Assembly: GCA_028292305.1 (NCBI GenBank) | Contig: JAQGMQ010000920.1 | Location: 1-33,529, forward strand | DNA from: Rhodoferax sp. | GTDB taxonomy: Bacteria; Pseudomonadota; Gammaproteobacteria; Burkholderiales; Burkholderiaceae_C | Length of the DNA: 33,529 bases | Direction: 5' to 3' | Shown: positions 15,201 through 22,704 of the stretch, piece by piece | Layout of the letters: each line of letters opens with the position of its first letter | How positions within the stretch are numbered: position 1 is the stretch's first letter | Program-made: the position numbers and the translations under genes | Notes under the pieces: generated by a model | The model's input: only the letters and a program-made list of their open reading frames with translations | Told to the model about the DNA's origin: nothing | Databases searched by the model: none

Positions 15201-16768
15201 CCTCGCTCTCGTATTTAAAGAGAATGCCACTCGACCAGCTGAAGCTTGATCAGGCTTTTGTGCGCGATGTGATGACCGATCTGAACGATGCAGCGATTGC
15301 CGAGACCGTGATTGGACTGGGCCATAGTCTTGGCCTGATGGTCATTGCGGAAGGCGTCGAGCAGGCTGACCAACGTGCTTTTCTCTTTGAAAGCGGCTGC
15401 GATGGATACCAAGGCTACCTGCTCAGCCGCCCGTTACCGCTCGACCAGTTTGAATCATTTATGGCTGCCTACGGCGGTCGGACGCGTGCCATCAACGGAC
15501 CCGAGGCCTACGGCGTAAATCGGTCTCCACAACAAGAGCTCAGGGAACTGACAGAGATCATCGAACACACGCCAGACTATGTGTTTCAAACTGACGCGCT
15601 TGGCCGTGTGCAGCACCTGAATCCCTCAGCGAGGGCTGCGCTCGGGATACCGTTGCACGCACCAGTTCATGGTTTTAGCTTCCGTGATTTCTTTACCGCT
15701 GAGGCAGGGGAGACTCTTGACCGGGTCGTCATTCCCACCGTGAATACCACCGGATTTTGGATGGGCGAGACCGCTATTCTGGCCCAGGGTGAACGGCTAG
15801 TGCCAGTCAATCAAATGGTTATAGGACACCGCGATGCTGCCGGCCGCATCGTGCGATTTTCAGCCGTCATGCGGGATATTTCGCTCGATATCGAGTCTCG
15901 CCAGCGGCTGATGGAACAAACCGCAACGCTGCACTCAATGGCAGAGTCCATTCCCGCGATCGTGGCAGTAAACGGTCTTGACGAACGGTACCGTTTCGTT
16001 AACCGAGCATTCGAAGTCTGGTTCGGGAAGCCTCGGGAACTGATCGTTGGGCGCACCAGTCGGGACGTGCTTGGGGAAGAGGAGTACGAGCGCAGTCGAG
16101 CTTGGATTGAACAGGCGTTCGCCGGGGAGACCGTAAGTTTCGAGAAGCATTTCCCAGACCGCACTCCGCCTTTGCATATGGCAGTAAGCTTTATCCCTTT
16201 ACGACTGGATAATGGTCAGATCGATGGCTACGTGACCATGGCGCAAGATGTAACGCTACATCGTACGGAAGCCGTCCGACTGCACCAAATTTCTGAGCGC
16301 GATGCGCTTACGGGTCTTCTTAATCGGCGTGGTTTCGAGGCCTATTTAGACCGGGCGGTACAAGCGGGCAACGCGGGATCCCTGGCCTTGCTGTATGTCG
16401 ACCTGGACCACTTCAAGCCAGTCAACGACCAGCACGGCCATCCTGTTGGAGACGTTTTGCTGCGGGATTTTGCCAATCGACTGCGCAAAGTCGTGCGTCC
16501 GATGGACGGTGTGGCTAGGATGGGCGGGGATGAGTTTGCAGTGGTGCTCTATGGCGTGGCGTCCCTTGCTGACTGCGCACCTGTCGCGGAAAAGATCCTG
16601 GCCGTTGCCCGGCGACCTTTTCTGATAGCTCGCCTGCAGCTCACAATCAGTGCAAGTATTGGGGTGGCCTTCAACGCGAGTGACCAGGATGGTTGGGTCG
16701 GCATGGTCAGAAGGGCGGATGCCAAGTTGTACAGCGCCAAAGCCGCCGGCCGAGGTAGATGGGCTTAA
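12275..16768 (+). CDS. Giant PAS-GAF-GAF-PAS-GGDEF-EAL-PAS-PAS-GGDEF c-di-GMP protein
   Basis: This 1497-residue soluble multidomain protein both makes and degrades c-di-GMP. Domains in order: PAS (about 40-165), GAF (175-345), a second GAF-like domain (352-505), PAS (515-625), GGDEF-1 (635-800, intact GGDEF at 715-719), EAL (815-1065), PAS (1090-1205), PAS (1215-1330) and GGDEF-2 (1340-1497, intact GGDEF). EAL residues look complete: E847-A-L, N907, E939/E942, DDFGTGYSS from D969, and EGVE. GGDEF-1 has EGKD where the inhibitory RxxD belongs; GGDEF-2 keeps RPMD. No membrane segment is visible. The start is uncertain: the ORF begins at TTG (12275); ATG at 12374 (MGRLRRSEAQY), just before the first PAS, is an alternative. 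It stands alone between decayed regions. Confidence 0.93.
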   Translation: MHERVSYLSVPVRIRGIVDSLEKSLRAVVGGFLMGRLRRSEAQYRLLFESNPQMMWVCESQTLAFLEVNEVAVVHLGYSLTELQKMRLPSLLDCSAPSFVFEPNADTGIDTDESRIDACPGVDQVGHHCVLRTRQGSALDVEIRFSRIRFKNRPALMMHALDITERVRVGHEVRRLDRAQRMLSACNEAVIRATDEAQLLRQICEIAVDIGGYLLVWVGFAQDDEHKSISVEAAAGEKSALMFRQRGSWSGDIPAGQNAAGRAIRTGEIGVIADVHDDPHFELWRSFVDTVGHRGLIGLPLRDATRTFGALTLYAPDALHISEQESVLLEELANDLAFGINNLRSLNRQRRLSDAVLKVGAAVSAQVGDQFFKRLVSSLVDALEAQAGQVAVLLPGDHPKARSLYASVKGSEIPGFDFDPREGPCGEYLGRDAWSVICTPGYDYPQERFFARFPAESIAVRRLDNARGEPIGFLLVAFENQLGESEFVDALLRIFAARAASELERLQSDARLRIQASLLDQAQDAILVRDLNHHITYWNQGCERLYGWESQEVLGRSVPALVYNDPAVFHAKTNEVIAHGAWSGELIERRKDGVQIIVEARWTLLRGDDGQPVSILGINTDITRRKEAEEAVHRLAFFDALTGMPNRQMFNLGLQQAVRSGHLSGLWGALLYVNIDKFKAVNEQLGHVKGDLLLRLVAERMTATLEGKDTAARIGGDEFLILLEPTHADREAALGFANAVGHNILRSFAVPFALDEFEYLASACIGIDAFQGLETEQGELLKRVDLALYQAKAVGRGTLRVYDPLQQLLVAEKATLEEELRQALALNQLALHYQPQVHRDGRLLGAEALLRWVQPRLGNVSPAVFIPVAEQSGLILSIGQWVIQTACTQLKTWQSRPSTKQLLLSVNVSASQFRDDGFIDQVASAIRNSGIDPGGLKLELTESLLVYDMEAVITKMHLLKSHGVGLSLDDFGTGYSSLSYLKRMPLDQLKLDQAFVRDVMTDLNDAAIAETVIGLGHSLGLMVIAEGVEQADQRAFLFESGCDGYQGYLLSRPLPLDQFESFMAAYGGRTRAINGPEAYGVNRSPQQELRELTEIIEHTPDYVFQTDALGRVQHLNPSARAALGIPLHAPVHGFSFRDFFTAEAGETLDRVVIPTVNTTGFWMGETAILAQGERLVPVNQMVIGHRDAAGRIVRFSAVMRDISLDIESRQRLMEQTATLHSMAESIPAIVAVNGLDERYRFVNRAFEVWFGKPRELIVGRTSRDVLGEEEYERSRAWIEQAFAGETVSFEKHFPDRTPPLHMAVSFIPLRLDNGQIDGYVTMAQDVTLHRTEAVRLHQISERDALTGLLNRRGFEAYLDRAVQAGNAGSLALLYVDLDHFKPVNDQHGHPVGDVLLRDFANRLRKVVRPMDGVARMGGDEFAVVLYGVASLADCAPVAEKILAVARRPFLIARLQLTISASIGVAFNASDQDGWVGMVRRADAKLYSAKAAGRGRWA

Positions 16769-16868
16769 ATGTCGCCAGCAAAGGCGTTCGCCATGCGACG
16801 GCTGGGCAATTTGCGTCGGCATCATCAGCTTCAAGTGGTCCGATTTATGTCGGATGCGCACCAAGCTT

Positions 16869-16903
16869 GAGTTGCCGAGTTGCCGAGTTGCCGAGTTGCC
16901 GAG
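16869..16903 (+). repeat. GAGTTGCC octanucleotide tandem repeat
   Basis: Four perfect copies of GAGTTGCC plus a partial fifth lie about 100 nt after the stop of the giant GGDEF/EAL gene. Slippage variation is likely; no function is evident. Confidence 0.85.
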
Positions 16904-17101
16904 GGCTGTAAGGCTATCTTATAGATATCAAGGCTTCTTGCTTGCTATTGGCAGGCGCGGGTTAGACGAAGGTAACGTCAAGCCCATGGACGCATACCTC
17001 TGAAAGTTGCATGCTGTCGTATGGTAAGCGTCCTGCCATCGCATCTTGAGACGTCGTTAGGTTCATAGGAGCCTATTGTCCACCTCAACTTTTGGTGGAT
17101 A

Positions 17102-17412
17102 CGTGAACACAATCCCCGAACAAGCCGTCGACGCCGTCGTACCCACAGCGACGAATTCAAAGCCACCGTAGTGGCATTGTGTTTGCAGCCGGAATGTCGA
17201 TGGCCGCCGTGGCGATGGCCAACTGCATCAACGCGAACTTGCTGCGGCGTTGGGTGCGTGCATCTGAGATGCGCGGCGACGTCCCGCTCCGAGCGCACCA
17301 CCGGACATCCGTATCAAGCTGCGCCGTGGCGCAACGGCCATCACCGTGGCCTGGCCGCCGCAAAGCGGCCAGCGAATGTGCGGCCTGAATGCGTGAGCAG
17401 TTGCTCTCCTTT
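17102..17412 (+). pseudogene. IS66-family TnpA (orfA) remnant, multiply frameshifted
   Basis: Three reading frames together reconstruct an IS66 accessory protein TnpA. It starts MNTIPEQ, then after a shift SRRRRRTHSDEFKATVVALC, then after a second shift GMSMAAVAMANCINANLLRRWV. Further pieces read PDIRIKLRRGATAITVAWP and ASECAA(stop)MREQLL, matching the usual IRVEVRRG...VxWP...ECAAWLREWL ending. At least two indels and an in-frame stop make it non-functional. No TnpB or TnpC and no inverted repeats were identified nearby, so only the first IS66 gene survives. Confidence 0.75.
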
Positions 17413-17558
17413 TGCTTCCAAAGACGTGCCGCTGGAGGCATCGCTTTTGACTTATCAGATCCATTAAGTTTCTTCAAACTACCAGTTTCGACGCGATGCG
17501 ATTACGGAGTGTAGCGAAAATTTCTAGTTGCATTACTGACTTGCCAGGAGACTGCGGC

Positions 17559-17589
17559 TAGCTTTCGGATAGCTTTCGGATAGCCTTCC
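17559..17589 (+). repeat. TAGCTTTCGGA tandem repeat
   Basis: Two perfect 11-nt copies (17559-17580) are followed by a degenerate third start (TAGCCTTCC), about 40 nt from the end of the membrane GGDEF-EAL gene. Confidence 0.7.
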
Positions 17590-17629
17590 AAAAGCGTCTC
17601 CCGCGGAGCACAAAGGCTATGTTGGTTCG

Positions 17630-19822
17630 TTAGGCGTTCTGAAGCGCTAAAGCTGAGATGGTGTGGCCGAGCATTGTTCTTCTGATTTTCACGAAGCTCT
17701 CGAATTCCGCAGCCGGTACGGGTTTGCTGAAAAGAAATCCTTGCAGTTCATCGCATCCGCGCGTGCGCAGGAAATCAGATTGACCTACGGTTTCCACGCC
17801 TTCTGCGACCAAGTGCAGGCGGAGGGTTTTTGCCATCGAGATGATGGCCTCGGTGAGGCCGCGGTCTTCTGCGTCGGTTTCCAGATCCCGGATGAAAGAG
17901 CGGTCAATTTTGAGCGTGTCGATCGGGAACTGTTTCAGGGTCGCAAGGGATGAATATCCGGTTCCGAAGTCGTCGATGGCGATCCGAATACCCATGTCCT
18001 TCAGCGTGTGGAGTAAAACTCGGCCCCTTTCAACGTCGTGCATGATCATGCTTTCGGTGATCTCCAGTTCCAGCAGCCTAGGATCCATGCCGGTTTCAGA
18101 CAGGATAGCCAGTACGTCTTCCAGAAAATTTTCATCGCTAAACTGACGCGGTGACAGATTGACCGCGACAACCAAGCCGTCCAGGCCTGCCGTCTTCCAG
18201 GCCATTGTTTGCCTGCAGGCGGTGCGAAGTACCCATTTGCCGATTGGCACGATCAAGCCGGTTTCTTCAGCTACGGGGATGAACTGGGTTGGTGCGACCA
18301 TACCCAAGTCTGGGTGCTGCCAGCGCAGCAGCACCTCCATGCCGGCAGTCTCGCCAGAGTGAAAGTCTTTTTTGGGCTGGTAGTGCAACAGAAGCTCATC
18401 GCGCTCGACGGCGCGCCTGAGGCTTGATTCCAGCGCTAGCCGTTCGAAGGAATTGACGTTGCGTTCGGCTGAGTAGAAGGCTGAGCCGTTCTTGCCAGAT
18501 TCCTTGGCTTGGTACATCGCAATATCCGCGTTTTTCATGAGCGTTTGCTCATCCGTACCATCGTTCGGGAAACGGCTTATACCGACGCTGCAGGTCACGC
18601 GAAGCTCCTGGCCCGGGACCGAGAAAGGCCGCGAGATGGCGCCCAGGATTTTTCGGGCCACCGTTTCAGCGTGCGTGTCATCCTTGAGGTCCGGCATCAG
18701 CACCACAAATTCGTCCCCGCCCAGTCTTGCAACGGTATCGCTGGCCCTGAGCGTTTGGCGCAGCCGCAGGGCTACTTCCTTGAGCAGCAGATCACCGGCT
18801 TCATGGCCTAGGGTGTCGTTGACTTGCTTGAACCGATCGAGGTCGATGAAAAACACCGCAAAACGCCCTTCGTAGCGCTTGCCGTAGTTCAATGACTGGC
18901 TGAGCGCGACTCCAAACATCGCACGGTTTGGAAGGCTGGTCAGGTTATCGTGGTACGCCAGGTATTGAATCCGATCTGCGTCTTCTTTTTGGCGCTTCAT
19001 GCCGTCTTCCAACAGCACATTGGCTTGAGCCAGGTCAGCGACATGGTCAATCAGCGCCGCGCGGCCCCGACCCAGGTCCTCTGCCATTTTGTTAAACGCT
19101 GTGCCCAACCGTCCCAGTTCATTCTTGGTTTGCAGGTTGACGCGGCGGCCGTAGTTTTCGGCAGCAATAGCCGTTACCGCCGTTTGCAACTCTTCCAGAG
19201 GCCAGACGATAGAGCGCGTTGTGCGGATTGCAACGGTACAACCCAGCAAGACCATCACGGCCGCCACAAACCCGGTAACGTAGCTGCTGCGTTTGGCTTC
19301 CTGCATAAGCGCGTCGTAAAGGCCGGAGTACTCAAGCACGATGGCACCGACAGTCGGACTGCCATGCTCGGATGGGTTGTCCTGTAAGGGAACGACCACC
19401 TGTTTTGACGTCGCCCTGGGTTCTGATGGGTCCGGCCCGATGAAAACCCTTGCCGTTCCATCGAGCATGGTCATTTCGATGTCCGGATTTGTGTAGGTGG
19501 AGCCAACGGCCGCTCCATTAGTGTCGGCCATGACTACCCCGTGCCGATCGACGATGAGGATGTCGCGGTCGAACATCACGCCCATCTTGGCGATGTACTG
19601 CTGTAGCAGTGGAGCACCCGTTCCCGATAAGTCTCGGCCCGTGTGTGCCAAGGCGGTGGCCACGTGTTTGGCTTCTAGCACCGAGGCTCGCTCTGCCGCA
19701 TCGAACTGAAACTGGATAGCCGTACCAGCCACGGCAAGGACGGCGAAAACGACCGCGGCGAACGCACCGAGGAGCTTCCATCGAATGCTTCCTTGCTTCA
19801 GTTGCAGGAGGGACAAGTTCAT
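17630..19822 (-). CDS. Membrane HAMP-GGDEF-EAL c-di-GMP cyclase/phosphodiesterase
   Basis: The 730-residue protein has a transmembrane helix (about 14-36) and a periplasmic sensor of about 140 residues (IAKMGVMFDRDILIVDRHG is Cache-like). A second helix (about 181-200), HAMP (200-253), GGDEF (288-450) and EAL (460-710) follow. The GGDEF motif (368-372) and RASD inhibitory site (359-362) are intact. The EAL signature reads E496-V-L rather than EAL. The other phosphodiesterase blocks are present: NLSPRQF, EITES, DDFGTGYSS, KIDRSF, EGVE and QGFLFSKP. The ORF track begins at a GTG (19912). The ATG at 19822 (MNLSLLQLKQGSIRWKLLGAF) sits right before the first helix and is more typical, though no clear Shine-Dalgarno is visible. 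It is convergent with the giant c-di-GMP gene. Confidence 0.92.
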   Translation of the reverse strand: MNLSLLQLKQGSIRWKLLGAFAAVVFAVLAVAGTAIQFQFDAAERASVLEAKHVATALAHTGRDLSGTGAPLLQQYIAKMGVMFDRDILIVDRHGVVMADTNGAAVGSTYTNPDIEMTMLDGTARVFIGPDPSEPRATSKQVVVPLQDNPSEHGSPTVGAIVLEYSGLYDALMQEAKRSSYVTGFVAAVMVLLGCTVAIRTTRSIVWPLEELQTAVTAIAAENYGRRVNLQTKNELGRLGTAFNKMAEDLGRGRAALIDHVADLAQANVLLEDGMKRQKEDADRIQYLAYHDNLTSLPNRAMFGVALSQSLNYGKRYEGRFAVFFIDLDRFKQVNDTLGHEAGDLLLKEVALRLRQTLRASDTVARLGGDEFVVLMPDLKDDTHAETVARKILGAISRPFSVPGQELRVTCSVGISRFPNDGTDEQTLMKNADIAMYQAKESGKNGSAFYSAERNVNSFERLALESSLRRAVERDELLLHYQPKKDFHSGETAGMEVLLRWQHPDLGMVAPTQFIPVAEETGLIVPIGKWVLRTACRQTMAWKTAGLDGLVVAVNLSPRQFSDENFLEDVLAILSETGMDPRLLELEITESMIMHDVERGRVLLHTLKDMGIRIAIDDFGTGYSSLATLKQFPIDTLKIDRSFIRDLETDAEDRGLTEAIISMAKTLRLHLVAEGVETVGQSDFLRTRGCDELQGFLFSKPVPAAEFESFVKIRRTMLGHTISALALQNA

Positions 19823-20221
19823 AATTTTGACGTTAATTGGACCGCTCCAGTATCGAGTCCGGTGCTGTTTAAACGTGACTTGACTGTGTCGTCGGGGGAG
19901 CACCTGCGGCACTAATTGGCAAAACCTGAACAGTTGATGTGCATTCGGCGTTCGGGGGATGAGGCCTGCTGCGTCTTCACAAAGTTACTTTTTAGAACGG
20001 ACTCGCGTGGCCCACCAGAACGACATCCGAAACAAGCTGGTCGAGCCTTTGTTGCTGCATGACGCATGCTTGGCGCTGAAACCGGTAGTGGAGATGCGCC
20101 TTAGCGGACACTGGAAGAAACGGCATGTCTTGAAAGAAGGAAGGTCAGGCCAGAAGCGTGCAGGAGCGAAACGAGGCGGCTCCACACATGGCAAGCGCTC
20201 AAAAGCGTGAACCCGGTCGGT
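19823..20221. other. Intergenic 0.4 kb, nothing recognised
   Basis: This is the upstream region of the membrane GGDEF-EAL gene. The ORF-track frames here (for example 19959-20210) have unlikely composition and no ribosome sites. I see no repeat or RNA gene. Confidence 0.5.
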
Positions 20222-20476
20222 CTATGTAGCCTGCGAAGCACGTCCATCAGGGAGACCGAGCTCTCCCCATCGGTTGCTCCACTTATGAGCCCATAGCTGG
20301 CCTGGCTGCACAACCATGCTCACCGTTGCCTTAGGCTGGTCGAAAAACATCTCGTGTCGCATCACGCACTGCAAGATCGCTGCCTCGACGGACGGCCCAC
20401 CGCCGGCCGCGCGCCTTCGCAACTTGGCGTGAACGCGCGCTGGCATCGACAAAGTGACGGAAACTTGCTTAATCAT
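20222..20476 (-). CDS. Hypothetical 84-residue protein, possible ribbon-helix-helix start
   Basis: The ATG at 20476, preceded by GGTGGAA, is preferred over the one six codons earlier. The first 45 residues (QVSVTLSMPARVHAKLRRRAAGGGPSVEAAILQCVMRHEMF) resemble a ribbon-helix-helix DNA-binding unit: a short beta strand, an Arg-rich helix, then a Gly-turn and a second helix beginning SVEAAI. The remaining residues (VQPGQLWAHKWSNRWGELGLPDG) are unfamiliar. No toxin partner is visible beside it. It lies 190 nt after the SMP-30 gene on the same strand. The RHH idea is a pattern impression, not a firm call. Confidence 0.5.
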   Translation of the reverse strand: MIKQVSVTLSMPARVHAKLRRRAAGGGPSVEAAILQCVMRHEMFFDQPKATVSMVVQPGQLWAHKWSNRWGELGLPDGRASQAT

Positions 20477-20666
20477 TAATTCCACCGGTTCCAACTATGA
20501 CGGACGAATTCTGTTGGATTCATATCGGCAAACGTGGCGCAGTTGTGTCCGGCAACAAACCGTGCGGGATGGGAGATCACTCCCTGCTCTGGGCAGGCAT
20601 TGGCCTTAGCCAGGTCGAAGACGCCGTGCAGCAACTGGACACCGTGAACTCGCAAAACGTTGTGAC

Positions 20667-21584
20667 TCAGATTCCCCAGGCCCTGCGGTTGAAGTCAAGT
20701 AAACATCCGTCAAATGTTCCGTCCTTTGACCAGCTGTTTCGGACCAGGGAGGTGACAAACAACCGGCTCCCCCCGACCCCACCGACGCAGGGCATGGTTG
20801 GCGCGCGCACCGGTAAAGCCAACTTCAAGAGCGGTTGGCCACCGGGCCCAAAAACATTGATACAGCCGGCAGAAACCCCTGCTGACACATACCGACCTGC
20901 AAGGTCGACAAGCGCGCCGTCAGGCCGACCCGATGCTTCATCGCTGGCAGCGAACAACAAAGGCGAGGCCATGGTGCCTTCGTCCTCGCCCCAGACGGCG
21001 TGCCAAATGGTGCCGGCAAAACTGTCGGAAAAAAAGATGGTTCTGCCGTCTGGCGACCACGCAATCCCGTTGGCGATGGTCAACCCGTGGTGCAGTTTGA
21101 CCACGTTTCCTTGCAGGTCTGCGCGGTACAAAGAGCCCGTCGGTTGCTTGTGCTCCGGTCGATCGTCCATCGAGCCGAACACGAACCAACGTCCGCTCGG
21201 GGACAGTTTTCCCTCGTTCAATCGGTTGCCGGCTGGTTCGTCGACGATGGGTGCAAAAAGTGAAAGTGTCCCGGTATCCAGGCATAGCAGAGCGAGCTGG
21301 CGTTTGAGAGCCAACAAAACTTGCTGAGGTTGCACGAGCGCCAGTGCCCCGATCACTTGCGGCAGCTCCCACTGCGTGAGCGCACGCCGCGCCGGGTCAA
21401 GGCGCAGCACGGTTTGGCCGCGCACGTCGATCCACAGCAAGGTGTCGGTGTACCCATCCCAGACGGGGGACTCTCCTACCTGGTTGCTGACCGGCCAAGC
21501 AAACATGCCGACAAACGGCTTTTTCAGCGGAATCCGCTCGATGGTGCTGTGCAGCGGTCGGATGAGGTGTATCGATGTCAACAT
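20667..21584 (-). CDS. SMP-30/gluconolactonase/LRE family lactonase-like protein
   Basis: The 305-residue six-bladed beta-propeller belongs to the SMP-30/gluconolaconase family, metal-dependent enzymes that open sugar lactones. Visible elements are GESPVWDGYTDTLLWID (the metal-binding Glu), the NRLNEGKLSPSGRWFVFGSMD block, IANGIAWSPDGRTIFFSDS (Asn and Asp ligand regions) and GRPDGALVDLAGRYVSAGV. The C-terminal blade ends GGSRLFVTSLVRN. The substrate cannot be read from sequence; bacterial members act on gluconolactone, arabinolactone and related lactones. The ATG at 21584 is used; MFAWPVSN (27th codon) is an alternative start. A 59-residue gene ends 9 nt upstream, implying co-transcription. 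Confidence 0.88.
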   Translation of the reverse strand: MLTSIHLIRPLHSTIERIPLKKPFVGMFAWPVSNQVGESPVWDGYTDTLLWIDVRGQTVLRLDPARRALTQWELPQVIGALALVQPQQVLLALKRQLALLCLDTGTLSLFAPIVDEPAGNRLNEGKLSPSGRWFVFGSMDDRPEHKQPTGSLYRADLQGNVVKLHHGLTIANGIAWSPDGRTIFFSDSFAGTIWHAVWGEDEGTMASPLLFAASDEASGRPDGALVDLAGRYVSAGVSAGCINVFGPGGQPLLKLALPVRAPTMPCVGGVGGSRLFVTSLVRNSWSKDGTFDGCLLDFNRRAWGI

Positions 21585-21593
21585 CGAAGCACT

Positions 21594-21773
21594 CTACATT
21601 GCTGTGTCTATTGCCGGTCCCGAATATTCGGCCGCAGCGAAAGATCCGCCCTGGAAGTATTCGGCGATCGCATTGTTGGAGACGCACTCTTGCAAAAGCT
21701 TCATATCGCAGGTGCAACTGATTACGACCGGTAGCTCGGCGGCAGCCATTCGAGTCAAAAATACTAGCGGCAT
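21594..21773 (-). CDS. Hypothetical 59-residue protein upstream of the SMP-30 gene
   Basis: Starting at the ATG at 21773, with AGAGGTT upstream, rather than the longer track ORF, this gives a 59-residue soluble protein. It has three Cys (SCTCDMKLLQECV) and a distinctive C-terminus (YFQGGSFAAAEYSGPAIDTAM). I do not know the family. Codon use is coding-like and its stop is 9 nt from the SMP-30 start, so the two probably form one transcription unit. The CxC pair could bind metal or form a disulfide, but there is no signal peptide. Confidence 0.55.
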   Translation of the reverse strand: MPLVFLTRMAAAELPVVISCTCDMKLLQECVSNNAIAEYFQGGSFAAAEYSGPAIDTAM

Positions 21774-21994
21774 ATGAACCTCTTGTGTCGCCCATCGTAG
21801 TCTGTTCGGCGCATTAATCGTGGCACAACCGTGGCCTATTATGCGGGTCCATACGCATAGGTTGCGGGAGCGGCCGCGCCGCAAGTATTCCTCGCGGCCC
21901 CTGCTGGTAAGTCTTGGATCGGCACGAACTGTTCCAGTGGTGAATAGTCTTTCTACAGGCTAGGCACCAGCGACTTGTCTTGTCCGTGATATTT

Positions 21995-22022
21995 GTAGAT
22001 GATAATAATAATTATCATCTAC
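21995..22022. promoter_or_regulatory. Perfect 12-bp palindrome resembling a Fur box
   Basis: GTAGATGATAAT / AATA / ATTATCATCTAC is a perfect inverted repeat in an AT-rich patch. Within it, 16 of 19 bases match the Fur consensus GATAATGATAATCATTATC (hand count). It overlaps the stop codon of the small gene at 22019-22207 and lies about 220 nt upstream of the 59-residue/SMP-30 unit. A hairpin at the end of the upstream transcript is an alternative reading, but there is no T tract. Confidence 0.5.
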
Positions 22023-22207
22023 CTTAAATCGCTATGGGACGCCAAGCGGGCGCCGATGTACGCGGCAATGCAGCCCACCGTTGCCTGCAGATTGGACCGA
22101 ACAGACGTTGGGTCCAAGAGCCAGACCGCCAGCGTCAGTATGGTGAACACGCCAACAATCAGGTTTGAAAGGATCGCAGCAGTTTTAGCTTTGGCAGTTG
22201 GCGCCAT
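22019..22207 (-). CDS. Hypothetical 62-residue small membrane protein
   Basis: The ATG at 22207 opens MAPTAKAKTAAILSNLIVGV, then two hydrophobic stretches (about 11-32 and 40-55) and a polar tail (RLASHSDLR). The ORF track begins further upstream, inside the preceding gene. The start overlaps the 3' end of the gene at 22159-22434 by 49 nt in another frame, and the ribosome site (AGGCGG) is distant. The composition nevertheless looks like a real membrane protein and it follows a similar small membrane gene. I do not recognise a family. Confidence 0.55.
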   Translation of the reverse strand: MAPTAKAKTAAILSNLIVGVFTILTLAVWLLDPTSVRSNLQATVGCIAAYIGARLASHSDLR

Positions 22208-22434
22208 ACGACAGCCGCCTGGACGAACGCGAAGCCGAGCAGCGCCGATTCCATGCCCGGCACTAAGACCAATTTCCAAAAGAGGTCAGCGTAAATGCCG
22301 ACCAACAAGTTGGGGAATAGACGCGGTAACAGAGTTGCTGCGATGCGCACGATCCAGGCCATAACGCCGGCGGCCAGGGTTGCGGCAATGGGAACCAACA
22401 GCCATCGCACGTATAAAAGGCTTCCCAGGCTCAT
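22159..22434 (-). CDS. Hypothetical 91-residue small membrane protein
   Basis: Three hydrophobic segments (about 5-33, 40-58 and 60-78) are followed by a basic C-terminal tail (RQLPKLKLLRSFQT). The ATG at 22434 follows GAGAGGGTGAC, a good ribosome site. The C-terminal third (LVLVPGMESALLGFAFVQAA) has a decayed homologue at 7805-7920, which supports this being a genuine gene family. The function is unknown. It overlaps the next small membrane gene by 49 nt, so the two are probably translated from one message. Confidence 0.65.
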   Translation of the reverse strand: MSLGSLLYVRWLLVPIAATLAAGVMAWIVRIAATLLPRLFPNLLVGIYADLFWKLVLVPGMESALLGFAFVQAAVVWRQLPKLKLLRSFQT

Positions 22435-22704
22435 GTCACCCTCTCGGCATTTGATCTGGCAAGTAGTAAGTATGAGGCTGCCCTGTTTCGTGCTCTCCTA
22501 AATTGAATCAAAGTTGTGCCGTAGCTGATGTCGAAGATTGGAAATGCGCGCCACCCAGTTTTCTGACGGCTACCGATGCCTGACTCGCCGATGCAGGCTT
22601 CAGGCTGCGAGTCAATTGGGAGTTTTCGCGATGTCTGTTTTTGATCAACAGGAGGTGAATAGAGGCGCGCTCCTACATAGGCCCTGCGAGAGGACGTCAA
22701 GATC

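Larger units (their letters stand above)
16769..17629. other. 0.86-kb region between two c-di-GMP genes
   Basis: It contains a GAGTTGCC tandem repeat, an IS66 TnpA remnant and a short TAGCTTTCGGA repeat, each listed separately. I see no intact gene and no clear terminator for either flanking gene. Confidence 0.6.

Noticed and set aside
22651-22659. AGGAGGTGA perfect ribosome-site sequence
   Set aside because: No ATG, GTG or TTG follows at a workable distance with an open frame; the nearest supported gene starts at 22705.
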